Source: Pseudomonadota bacterium | Lineage (GTDB): Bacteria > Pseudomonadota > Gammaproteobacteria > Enterobacterales > Enterobacteriaceae | Assembly (NCBI GenBank): GCA_023425455.1 | Contig: JAFACP010000238.1 | Span: 1 to 7,623, forward strand | DNA: 7,623 nucleotides | Reading direction: 5' to 3' | The notes under the pieces: generated by a model | The model's input: only the letters and a program-made list of their open reading frames with translations | Told to the model about the DNA's origin: nothing | Databases searched by the model: none | Shown: positions 1 through 5,553 of the stretch, in pieces | How positions within the stretch are numbered: the first letter of the stretch is position 1 | How the letters are laid out: each line of letters begins with the position of its first letter | Position numbers and translations under genes: made by a program

Positions 1-278
1 GGCTTGAGGCGCTGCTGCGCGAGCAGGCTATCCGCGAGTTTGTGCTCTGCGGCTGTGCCACCGACTACTGCGTGGACGCGACCTTTAAAAACGGCGTCAG
101 CCGCGGCTATCATATTACCGTGGCGGAGGATGCACATACCACCGCCGACCGTCCGGCAGCGGTGGCACCCACCCTGATTCACCACTATAACGACGTCTGG
201 CGGAGCTTTACGGCGCCGGCAAACCCGCCCACGGTGAAACGCACCGAAACAATTCTTGAAAACTGGAAAGCGAACTAA
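1..278 (+). CDS. Isochorismatase-like cysteine hydrolase, C-terminal part (5' end outside window)
   Basis: This is the last ~91 codons of a cytoplasmic isochorismatase-superfamily hydrolase, read in the frame that starts at base 3 and ends with TAA at 276-278. The fold signature is visible: a hydrophobic strand (EFVLCGCATDYCVDAT) with the nucleophilic Cys of this family in the 'DYCVD' element, followed by the usual 'GYHITVAEDAHTT' strand and helix that lines the pocket. Members act on amides or vinyl ethers (nicotinamide, ureidoacrylate, N-carbamoylsarcosine and others). The N-terminal catalytic Asp and the Lys lie upstream of the window, so the substrate cannot be named. The C-terminal residues 'NDVWRSF...' continue past the core as in many stand-alone members. 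It lies upstream of sbmA on the same strand, 111 bases away, and its stop codon overlaps the sigma-E-like promoter of sbmA. E. coli K-12 has ampH, divergent, at this position. Confidence 0.85.
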   Translation, partial: LEALLREQAIREFVLCGCATDYCVDATFKNGVSRGYHITVAEDAHTTADRPAAVAPTLIHHYNDVWRSFTAPANPPTVKRTETILENWKAN

Positions 279-298
279 TAATAAACCCTCGGGTCTGA
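271..298 (+). promoter_or_regulatory. Sigma-E (RpoE)-type promoter for sbmA-yaiW
   Basis: The -35 candidate CGAACTA (271-277) and the -10 candidate TCTGA (294-298) are separated by 16 bases. This matches the RpoE pattern GGAACTT-N16-TCTGA at five of seven -35 positions and all five -10 positions. The predicted transcription start is about 303-306. From the literature, sbmA belongs to the envelope-stress regulon in E. coli, which fits. The -35 element spans the last sense codon and stop of the upstream hydrolase gene. No comparably good sigma-70 promoter was seen in the 111-base gap. Confidence 0.7.
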
Positions 299-305
299 CC
301 TTTTT

Positions 306-327
306 GCCCGCCGGGCAGCCCGCGGGC
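306..327 (+). other. GC-rich stem-loop at the predicted 5' end of the sbmA mRNA
   Basis: GCCCGC (306-311) pairs with GCGGGC (322-327). Inside it, GGG (313-315) pairs with CCC (319-321) around a CAG loop, with one bulged C at 312. This gives a nine-base-pair, almost pure GC hairpin. It is followed by ATGATTTTC rather than a clean T run, so it is a poor intrinsic terminator for the upstream hydrolase, though it may attenuate read-through. With the sigma-E start at about 304 it would form at the extreme 5' end of the sbmA transcript, a position known in other mRNAs to protect against decay. That role is inference. Confidence 0.6.
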
Positions 328-389
328 ATGATTTTCGTGTGGTGATGTGTTGAGCACAGCAACAGCCATAACAACAAGAAGGAAGCATT

Positions 390-1610
390 ATGTTTACGTC
401 TTTTTTCCCAAAGCCGGGGCCTTTTTTCCTGTCGGCATTTATTTGGGCACTGATTGCCGTCATTTTCTGGCAGGCGGGCGGCGGCGCATGGCTGACCCAC
501 ATCACCGGCGCAACCGGTGATGTGCCAATCAGCGCGGCGCGTTTCTGGTCGCTGAGCTATCTGCTGTTTTATGCCTATTACATGGTCTGCGTTGGTCTGT
601 TTGCGCTGTTCTGGTTCTTCTACGCGCCCCATCGCTGGCAGTACTGGTCGATACTGGGGACTTCGCTGATTATCTTCGTCACCTGGTTTTTGGTGGAAGT
701 CGGCGTGGCGGTCAATGCCTGGTATGCACCGTTTTACGATCTGATCCAGACGGCGCTCAGTTCGCCGCACAAGGTCACTATCAACCAGTTCTACCATGAG
801 GTGGGGATTTTCCTCGGCATCGCGCTTATCGCGGTGGTGATCGGGGTGATGAATAATTTCTTTGTCAGCCACTACGTCTTCCGCTGGCGTACGGCGATGA
901 ACGAACACTATATGGCGCACTGGCAGCATCTGCGGCATATCGAAGGTGCCGCCCAGCGTGTGCAGGAAGACACCATGCGTTTCGCCTCTACCCTCGAAGA
1001 TATGGGCGTCAGCTTCATTAACGCCATTATGACGCTGATCGCCTTTCTGCCGGTGCTGGTGGCGCTTTCGGCGCATGTTCCGGACCTGCCGGTTGTCGGC
1101 CATTTGCCGTATGGTCTGGTGATCGCCGCGATTGTCTGGTCGCTAATGGGGACGGGGCTGCTGGCGGTGGTCGGTATCAAGCTGCCTGGGCTGGAGTTTA
1201 AAAATCAGCGCGTCGAGGCGGCCTACCGTAAAGAGCTGGTCTACGGGGAAGATGATGGCGAACGCGCGTCGCCGCCAACCGTGCGGGAGCTGTTTGGCGC
1301 GGTACGTCGCAACTATTTCCGCCTTTACTTCCACTACATGTATTTCAACATCGCCCGCATCCTCTATCTGCAGGTTGATAATGTTTTCGGCCTGTTCCTG
1401 CTGTTTCCGTCGATCGTTGCCGGTACGATAACCCTCGGCCTGATGACGCAAATTACTAACGTCTTCGGCCAGGTTCGCGGCTCGTTCCAGTATCTGATCA
1501 GCTCGTGGACTACGCTGGTCGAGCTGATGTCCATCTATAAACGTTTACGCAGCTTTGAGCGTGAGCTGGACGACAGGGATCTGCAGGAAGTCACCAATAC
1601 ATTCAGCTAA
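390..1610 (+). CDS. sbmA: SbmA, inner-membrane peptide antibiotic transporter
   Basis: This is a proton-driven inner-membrane importer of the SbmA/BacA family. It has the transmembrane fold of ABC exporters but no ATPase domain. It takes up microcin B17, microcin J25, bleomycin and proline-rich peptides such as Bac7 and is a known entry route for antimicrobial peptides. The 406-residue product has the same length as E. coli SbmA and near-identical blocks throughout. Hydrophobic helices are visible at about residues 12-30, 58-78, 88-110, 137-160, 205-228, 240-265 and 335-365. The family-diagnostic stretch '[18 protein letters not shown]' lies at 183-200, and a Glu at 203 (in 'TLEDMG') corresponds to the acidic residue I recall being implicated in proton coupling. 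The start is supported by AAGGA (379-383), six bases before ATG. The gene is followed 14 bases later by yaiW, so the two form an operon behind the sigma-E-like promoter. No truncation or missing segment is seen. Confidence 0.97.
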   Translation: MFTSFFPKPGPFFLSAFIWALIAVIFWQAGGGAWLTHITGATGDVPISAARFWSLSYLLFYAYYMVCVGLFALFWFFYAPHRWQYWSILGTSLIIFVTWFLVEVGVAVNAWYAPFYDLIQTALSSPHKVTINQFYHEVGIFLGIALIAVVIGVMNNFFVSHYVFRWRTAMNEHYMAHWQHLRHIEGAAQRVQEDTMRFASTLEDMGVSFINAIMTLIAFLPVLVALSAHVPDLPVVGHLPYGLVIAAIVWSLMGTGLLAVVGIKLPGLEFKNQRVEAAYRKELVYGEDDGERASPPTVRELFGAVRRNYFRLYFHYMYFNIARILYLQVDNVFGLFLLFPSIVAGTITLGLMTQITNVFGQVRGSFQYLISSWTTLVELMSIYKRLRSFERELDDRDLQEVTNTFS

Positions 1611-1624
1611 TACAGGGAGTTGCT

Positions 1625-2722
1625 ATGTTGTTTGCCGTTCCACGCGCGTTACCGTTGTCCTTGCTGGCCGTCGTTGTGCTGGCAGGCTGCGCTGATAAAG
1701 GGGCCGCACCGCTCAAAAAGGGTGAAAAGCCTGTGGATGTAGCGAGCGTGGTACGGCAAAAAATGCCCGCCAGCGTCCGGGACCGCGACGCATGGGCGGA
1801 GGCGTTAGCCAAAACCTTTGCAAGTCAGAACATTGCCCCAACCGAGGAGAATGTCTGCTCGGTGCTGGCGGTTGCGCAGCAGGAGTCGATGTACCAGTCA
1901 GACCCGGCGGTTCCCGGGCTGAGTAAGATCGCCTGGAAGGAGATCGACCGCCGCGCCGATGCCCTGCATATCCCGCAGTTTTTGGTGCACACAGCGCTGA
2001 AAATCAACTCACCCAACGGTAAAAGCTACAGCGAGCGGCTGGATACGGTGAAGACCGAGAAACAGCTGAGCGCTATTTTTGATGATTTTATCGGTATGGT
2101 GCCGATGGGGCAGACCCTGTTCGGCTCGCTGAACCCGGTGCACACCGGTGGGCCGATGCAGGTCAGTATTGCGTTTGCCGAAAAACATACCGACGGCTAC
2201 CCGTGGAACATCACTGGGACGGTGCGCCAGGAAGTCTTCTCCCTGCGCGGCGGCCTCTGGTTTGGTACCTACCACCTACTGAACTATCCAGTACACTACG
2301 GCGAGCCGCTGTACCGCTTTGCGGACTTTAATGCGGGCTGGTATGCCAGTCGAAATGCGGCGTTCCAGTATGCGGTGAGCCGCGCCAGCGGCGTGAAGCT
2401 GGCGCTGGACGGCGATCTTATTGCCTGGGGCAGCAGCGAGGCAGGAAGCACGGAGCGGGCGGTACGTAAGCTCTCGGCGAAGCTTGGCATGAGCAACAGC
2501 GACATTCGTCGCCAGCTGGAGAAGAGCGACAGCCTCGCCTTTGAGAAAACGGACCTCTACCAGCAGGTGTATACGCTGGCAGAGCAAAAAACCGGTAAAG
2601 CGTTGCCAAAAGCGATGTTGCCGGGGATCCAACTGGAGAGTCCGAAGATCACGCGTAAGCTGACTACCGCGTGGTTTGCGAAACGGGTGGATGACCGCCG
2701 CGCGCGCTGCATGGGGTTATAA
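1625..2722 (+). CDS. yaiW: YaiW, DUF1615 outer-membrane lipoprotein, SbmA partner
   Basis: This is a lipoprotein that, in E. coli, is surface exposed and aids SbmA-dependent uptake of proline-rich peptides; its biochemical activity is unknown. The signal peptide (residues 1-21) ends in the lipobox LAGC, so Cys22 is the predicted lipidated residue. The +2 residue is Ala, not Asp, so sorting to the outer membrane is expected. The 365-residue length fits the E. coli protein. Two more cysteines, C78 and C362, could form a disulfide. Three segments resemble the lytic transglycosylase (SLT) motifs in the right order: 'AQQES' with E87, 'GGPMQVS' at 175-181, and 'DFNAGWYASRNAAF' at 234-247. This suggests a lysozyme-like fold and is discussed as a finding. 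The start is supported by AGGGAG upstream of ATG. It is translated from the sbmA operon and converges on yaiY with only nine bases between stop codons. Confidence 0.95.
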   Translation: MLFAVPRALPLSLLAVVVLAGCADKGAAPLKKGEKPVDVASVVRQKMPASVRDRDAWAEALAKTFASQNIAPTEENVCSVLAVAQQESMYQSDPAVPGLSKIAWKEIDRRADALHIPQFLVHTALKINSPNGKSYSERLDTVKTEKQLSAIFDDFIGMVPMGQTLFGSLNPVHTGGPMQVSIAFAEKHTDGYPWNITGTVRQEVFSLRGGLWFGTYHLLNYPVHYGEPLYRFADFNAGWYASRNAAFQYAVSRASGVKLALDGDLIAWGSSEAGSTERAVRKLSAKLGMSNSDIRRQLEKSDSLAFEKTDLYQQVYTLAEQKTGKALPKAMLPGIQLESPKITRKLTTAWFAKRVDDRRARCMGL

Positions 2723-2731
2723 GGAAAAGCG

Positions 2732-3034
2732 CTAGCGGTGGCGACGCCAGCGCATAACCAGCGCCAGAACGCCAAGCACCATACAGCCGGCAAGGAATGG
2801 GATCAGCCCGAAGATAGTGCTCACGCCAAAACCGATGTCAACGCGCGGGCGATTGGTGTCCTGCGCCTGCATCAGATGTTCGTACACCCCAGGGGCAAGA
2901 CCCAGCATATTCAGCAGCTGCGAGCCTGCCCAAAAGCAGAACAGCACAAAAAGGGCATACGCAATATTACCCGCCATGGAGGTTTTTGCTTGTTTGCCGC
3001 CAAAAATCGGCTTTGACAATGTAAAGTCAGCCAT
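2732..3034 (-). CDS. yaiY: YaiY, small inner-membrane protein (DUF2755)
   Basis: This is a 100-residue membrane protein of unknown function that closely resembles E. coli YaiY (about 102 residues). The N-terminal tail 'MADFTLSKP' is probably cytoplasmic and is followed by two hydrophobic helices at about 22-46 and 71-94. They are joined by a polar loop containing '[10 protein letters not shown]', and the protein ends in a positively charged tail (RWRRHR). By the positive-inside rule both ends are likely cytoplasmic. The start ATG is at 3034 on the minus strand, preceded by a strong GGGAGG ribosome binding site five bases upstream (plus-strand CCTCCC). It is convergent with yaiW and divergent from yaiZ, so it has its own promoter in the 247-base gap. 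No enzymatic motif is visible and I do not assign a role. Confidence 0.92.
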   Translation of the reverse strand: MADFTLSKPIFGGKQAKTSMAGNIAYALFVLFCFWAGSQLLNMLGLAPGVYEHLMQAQDTNRPRVDIGFGVSTIFGLIPFLAGCMVLGVLALVMRWRRHR

Positions 3035-3084
3035 AAAGACCTCCCGAAATCACTCTTTTGGAAACGCGTTGTACAGGGTGAAGT

Positions 3085-3108
3085 TTGACAGGTCATCGCA
3101 TTTGTCAA
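3085..3108. repeat. Inverted TTGACA pair (possible back-to-back -35 elements or operator)
   Basis: A perfect TTGACA on the plus strand (3085-3090) faces a perfect TTGACA on the minus strand (plus-strand TGTCAA at 3103-3108), separated by 12 bases. Each equals the sigma-70 -35 consensus, but neither has a good -10 at 16-18 bases. The best option is TATCAG at 3109-3114 on the plus strand, at an 18-base spacer. The arrangement could instead be an operator half-site pair. It lies about 50-75 bases upstream of the yaiY start. Confidence 0.3.
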
Positions 3109-3131
3109 TATCAGAATCGTGGTAATTTGCG

Positions 3132-3148
3132 CCAGGGATGATTCCTGG
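3132..3148. repeat. Inverted repeat in the yaiY-yaiZ divergent promoter region
   Basis: CCAGGGA (3132-3138) and TTCCTGG (3142-3148) form a seven-base-pair stem with one G-T pair around a three-base loop TGA. As double-stranded DNA it reads as a 17-base imperfect palindrome and could be a protein-binding site, or a hairpin in a leader. There is no T run on either side, so it is not a terminator. The regulator is unknown. Confidence 0.4.
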
Positions 3149-3158
3149 TTTGTTGATT

Positions 3159-3174
3159 TCTGCCGCGCATCACA
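3159..3174 (-). promoter_or_regulatory. Weak CRP-like site upstream of yaiY
   Basis: On the minus strand this reads TGTGA-N6-GCAGA, which is a perfect first half-site and three of five bases in the second half-site of the CRP consensus TGTGA-N6-TCACA. Its centre is about 132 bases upstream of the yaiY start codon. A GATATT -10-like hexamer on the minus strand (plus 3107-3112) would place the site at roughly -66, near a class I position. Both elements are weak, so this is a suggestion only. Confidence 0.25.
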
Positions 3175-3281
3175 ATTTTGTCCCTTAAGTGAAACTGGCG
3201 CCTGTTTTCAGAATTTCCGCATCTGCCGCAGACCTGGCCGTTAAACTGTGAGAGGATGGCTTTTTTTCCGCCGGAGTCATC

Positions 3282-3518
3282 ATGAAGCTCACTTCCAAAC
3301 TACGCCGTGACTGGCACTACTACGCCTTTGCTATTGGGCTGATTTTTATTCTCAACGGTGTCGTCGGGCTGCTGGGGTTTGAGGCCAAAGGCTGGCAAAC
3401 CTATGCGCTTGGGCTGGTGACCTGGGTGATTGGCTTCTGGCTGGCGGGGTTGATTATCCGTCGTCGGCCGGAAGAGGCGACGACGGATGAGACAGATACG
3501 GCGAAGCGCGCCGATTAA
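3282..3518 (+). CDS. yaiZ: YaiZ, small inner-membrane protein (DUF2754)
   Basis: This is a 78-residue hydrophobic protein of unknown function that corresponds in position and pattern to E. coli YaiZ (about 70 residues), with a slightly longer polar tail here. A basic N-terminus ([10 protein letters not shown]) precedes two membrane helices at about 14-32 and 41-59. They are linked by 'GFEAKGWQ', and the protein ends in a hydrophilic cytoplasmic tail starting 'RRRPEEAT'. The start is fixed by CCGGAG with a five-base spacer before ATG. A T7 run (3261-3267) lies in the leader just upstream. The stop codon TAA (3516-3518) overlaps the ddlA stop on the other strand. It is divergent from yaiY. No catalytic motif is visible. 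Confidence 0.9.
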   Translation: MKLTSKLRRDWHYYAFAIGLIFILNGVVGLLGFEAKGWQTYALGLVTWVIGFWLAGLIIRRRPEEATTDETDTAKRAD

Positions 3519-4615
3519 CCGTTTACCGAGCTTTTCAGGGCGCTGTCAGCGGCGTGACGCTCCAGCGCCAGCTCGATCAGGCGGGTGATCAGCTGCTGGT
3601 AGCCGAGACCGCTCGCCTGCCACAGTTTCGGGTACATGCTGATGTTGGTAAAACCTGGTAACGTATTAATTTCATTGATAATGACATCATTCTCCGCCGT
3701 CAGAAACACGTCTACGCGGGCCATCCCGCAGCAGCCGAGCGCCTGATACGCATCGACGGCGATGGCGCGGATCTTGTCGTTAATGGCGGCGTCGAGATCG
3801 GCTGGAACCACCACCTGCGCGCCTTTATCATCGATATATTTGGTGTCATAGGAGTAGAAGTCGCTGTTCAGCACCACTTCGCCGCAGGTGCTGGCCTGCG
3901 GGAAATCATTGCCCAGCACGGCGCACTCGATCTCGCGGCCTGTAATCCCCTGTTCCACCACCACTTTATGGTCAAACTCAAACGCCAGCCGCACAGCCTC
4001 AGTAAACTGCGCTTCGCAGGTCACTTTGCTGACGCCGACAGACGAGCCCTGGTTCGCTGGCTTCACAAATAAAGGCAGGCCGAGCTGAGCGGAGATGCTG
4101 GCAAAGGTGTGGCGATCGTGATTGGCGCGGGTCAGCGTGACAAACGGCGCAATATTGAGCCCGGCGTCGCGCAGCAGACGTTTGGTGATGTCTTTATCCA
4201 TACAGGCTGCGGAGCCTGCGACGTCTGAGCCGACAAACGGCAGGTTTGCCATACGCAGCATGCCCTGCAGGGAACCATCTTCACCCAGCGTGCCGTGAAC
4301 GATGGGAAAGACCACGTCAATCTGCGCCAGCGCCCGGGCGTTGCCGGCGTTGATCAGCTGCCCCGTAACTACGCCCGGAACAGTCGCGACGCTAATTTCA
4401 GAAGGGTTAAGCGCGATATGTGCCGGATCGTCAGCGTTCAACAGATACTGGCTGGCATCGTTGACATGCCACTGGCCCTGCTTATCAATGCCCAGCAGCA
4501 CAACCTCAAAGCGCGTTTTATCAATTGCATCGACAATATTTTTGGCCGATTGCAATGAGACCTCGTGCTCTGCTGATTTTCCCCCAAAGACAATACCTAC
4601 GCGCTGCTTTGCCAT
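3515..4615 (-). CDS. ddlA: DdlA, D-alanine--D-alanine ligase A
   Basis: This cytoplasmic ATP-grasp enzyme joins two D-Ala molecules to make the D-Ala-D-Ala end of the peptidoglycan precursor. All landmark motifs are present in order: [11 protein letters not shown] (11-21, with E16 near the first D-Ala), [12 protein letters not shown] (107-118), the ATP-clamping loop [12 protein letters not shown] (184-195), the omega-loop YDTKY (256-260, whose Tyr is typical of D-Ala rather than D-lactate ligases), RVDVF (300-304) and the metal-binding [10 protein letters not shown] (314-323). The length is 366 residues (E. coli DdlA is 364). I chose the ATG at 4615 because GGAAGAG lies just upstream and the protein then begins [12 protein letters not shown] as in the family; an in-frame start at 4657 would add 14 non-conserved residues. 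It is convergent with yaiZ (four-base overlap) and divergent from the extensin-like gene. This is the second ligase type; ddlB normally lies in the division cluster elsewhere. Confidence 0.97.
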   Translation of the reverse strand: MAKQRVGIVFGGKSAEHEVSLQSAKNIVDAIDKTRFEVVLLGIDKQGQWHVNDASQYLLNADDPAHIALNPSEISVATVPGVVTGQLINAGNARALAQIDVVFPIVHGTLGEDGSLQGMLRMANLPFVGSDVAGSAACMDKDITKRLLRDAGLNIAPFVTLTRANHDRHTFASISAQLGLPLFVKPANQGSSVGVSKVTCEAQFTEAVRLAFEFDHKVVVEQGITGREIECAVLGNDFPQASTCGEVVLNSDFYSYDTKYIDDKGAQVVVPADLDAAINDKIRAIAVDAYQALGCCGMARVDVFLTAENDVIINEINTLPGFTNISMYPKLWQASGLGYQQLITRLIELALERHAADSALKSSVNG

Positions 4616-4647
4616 CTCACTCTCTTCCAGTCTGACGAAAAGCCCAT

Positions 4648-4653
4648 AACATA
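4648..4653 (-). promoter_or_regulatory. Candidate extended -10 for ddlA
   Basis: On the minus strand TATGTT is preceded by TGG, giving an extended -10 of the TGn-TATAAT type with four of six core matches. No good -35 is seen 17 bases upstream. The implied start is near 4641, leaving a leader of about 25 bases before the ddlA ATG. This is the best candidate in the 102-base divergent gap but is weak. Confidence 0.3.
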
Positions 4654-4683
4654 CCACGATGCCCGGCGGGTTTCGCGGCCTTC

Positions 4684-4692
4684 TGCCATAAT
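4684..4692 (+). promoter_or_regulatory. Candidate extended -10 for the extensin-like gene
   Basis: TGC-CATAAT at 4684-4692 matches the extended -10 form TGn-TATAAT at five of six core bases. No clear -35 is present, as is common with extended -10 promoters. Transcription would begin near 4699, about 19 bases before the GTG start at 4718. The upstream in-frame ATG (4691) lies within this -10 element and would not be in such an mRNA, which supports the GTG. Confidence 0.4.
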
Positions 4693-4717
4693 GTTTTCAG
4701 CGATCTCAGGGGGGAAT

Positions 4718-5401
4718 GTGAAAGGAAAAAGCCTGCTGACAGTTTTCATCATTGCGGCGATTGCAGCGCTGGGATACCGCTGGCTGCCGTCCCATTACAA
4801 CCCGTTTATCCCGCTTACGCTTGACGATCCGCCGGGTCACATAACCCACTATAAACTTCGTCGCTTAACGCCGCAGGCGTGCGGGATCCTGCTGGCGCAG
4901 GCCAACCAGCGCAATCTTATTCATACGCAACCCGTCGCTAACAGCCGCGGAGAGTGCCCGCTTAGCGACGTGGTACGGGTTCGCGACTTCGGCCCGGTTA
5001 GCCTGAGCAGCAGCTTTCTGGCCAGCTGCCCGCTGGCGCTAAGCTCCGCCCTGTTTATCAGCCAGCAGGCCCGGCCGCTGAGCAAACGCTGGATGGGAAG
5101 CGAGCTTACGCGCATTGACCATCTGGGGAGCTTCGCCTGCCGGAATATCTACCACCGACCTGACGCCAGACGCAGTGAGCATGCGACGGCAGAGGCGCTG
5201 GACATCAGCGCCTTTCAGCTGGCGAACGGCGAGCGGATTAGCGTGCTGAAAGGCTGGGAGGCGGCGAAAACGCGGCCGTGGCTGCAGGCTCTGCTGGCGG
5301 CAAGCTGCGGATACTATGGCAACGGACTGGGACCAGACTATAACGCGGCGCACGCGAACCATTTTCATCTTGGGATGCGTGGCGTCGGGCTCTGCCGCTA
5401 A
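4718..5401 (+). CDS. Extensin-like, M15/VanY-type putative zinc peptidase, membrane-anchored
   Basis: This 227-residue protein has an N-terminal uncleaved signal anchor (about 4-20) and a periplasmic extensin-like C-terminal domain (Extensin_2 family). That family is related to the LAS/M15 zinc D-Ala-D-Ala peptidases. Metal-ligand candidates are visible: H155 and D162 in 'SEHATAEALD' (like SxHxxGxAxD of M15) and H215/H217 in 'HANHFHLGM'. Six cysteines (55, 80, 104, 141, 197, 226) suggest disulfides, as expected in the periplasm. Known members have not to my knowledge been assigned a firm reaction, so carboxypeptidase activity is inference. I chose GTG at 4718 because a very strong AGGGGGGA ribosome binding site (4708-4715) precedes it, whereas the in-frame ATG at 4691 has none and overlaps a -10 element. 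It is divergent from ddlA, which makes the likely substrate dipeptide. E. coli K-12 has no such gene here. Confidence 0.85.
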   Translation: MKGKSLLTVFIIAAIAALGYRWLPSHYNPFIPLTLDDPPGHITHYKLRRLTPQACGILLAQANQRNLIHTQPVANSRGECPLSDVVRVRDFGPVSLSSSFLASCPLALSSALFISQQARPLSKRWMGSELTRIDHLGSFACRNIYHRPDARRSEHATAEALDISAFQLANGERISVLKGWEAAKTRPWLQALLAASCGYYGNGLGPDYNAAHANHFHLGMRGVGLCR

Positions 5402-5431
5402 AGCATAATCTTCCGCCAGAAAAGGCGATGG

Positions 5432-5451
5432 TTTGTGACTTGTTTCACAAA
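5432..5451. promoter_or_regulatory. Perfect CRP-type palindrome upstream of the MFS gene
   Basis: TTTGTGA (5432-5438) and TCACAAA (5445-5451) are exact inverted repeats separated by six bases. The core TGTGA-N6-TCACA equals the CRP consensus. A -10-like TAAGAT/GATAAA element follows at 5464-5473, so the site centre (about 5441.5) lies roughly 35-40 bases before the predicted start, near a class II activator position (-41.5). It lies 40 bases past the extensin-like stop, so it most likely controls the MFS gene at 5554. The start site itself is unproven. Confidence 0.7.
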
Positions 5452-5463
5452 TATGATGACTGG

Positions 5464-5473
5464 TAAGATAAAA
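5464..5473 (+). promoter_or_regulatory. Candidate -10 region for the MFS gene
   Basis: The run TAAGATAAAA contains two overlapping -10-like hexamers, TAAGAT (5464-5469) and GATAAA (5468-5473). No consensus -35 is present. The perfect CRP palindrome occupies that position, as is usual for an activator-dependent promoter. Transcription would begin near 5476-5480, giving a leader of about 75 bases. Confidence 0.4.
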
Positions 5474-5553
5474 CACCAAAGTAAGAGAGGGCGCATCTCT
5501 GGCGCTATGTAAACGCGCGTAACTTGCTAATCTGTGGGCGAATTCGCCTGAAA

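Noticed and set aside
908..1451. Minus-strand frames inside sbmA
   Set aside because: They are shadows of the sbmA codons; the sbmA frame matches a known family along its whole length.
2738..3125. Plus-strand frames across yaiY
   Set aside because: They run antisense to the recognised YaiY and have no family-like features or ribosome binding sites.
4295..4649. Plus-strand frames antisense to ddlA
   Set aside because: They are explained by the codon pattern of ddlA and show no recognisable protein.
4616..4657. Longer DdlA start 14 codons upstream
   Set aside because: The extra residues are not family-like and the ATG at 4615 has a good GGAAGAG site and a conserved N-terminus.
4691..4717. 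ATG start for the extensin-like gene
   Set aside because: There is no ribosome binding site before it and it lies within an extended -10 element; GTG at 4718 has AGGGGGGA upstream.
5414..5427. CGCC/GGCG hairpin after the extensin-like gene as a terminator
   Set aside because: It has only four base pairs and no T run.
5484..5500. AGAGA/TCTCT inverted repeat in the MFS leader
   Set aside because: The stem is five base pairs and AT-rich enough to occur by chance; no functional context.
5453..5512. 19-codon frame MMTGKIKHQ... ending at TAA before the MFS gene
   Set aside because: It has no ribosome binding site and overlaps the candidate -10 region, so it is probably not in the transcript.
5524..5553. 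TTG start for the MFS gene adding ten residues
   Set aside because: The rare start has no ribosome binding site, and the extra residues exceed the MdtG length.
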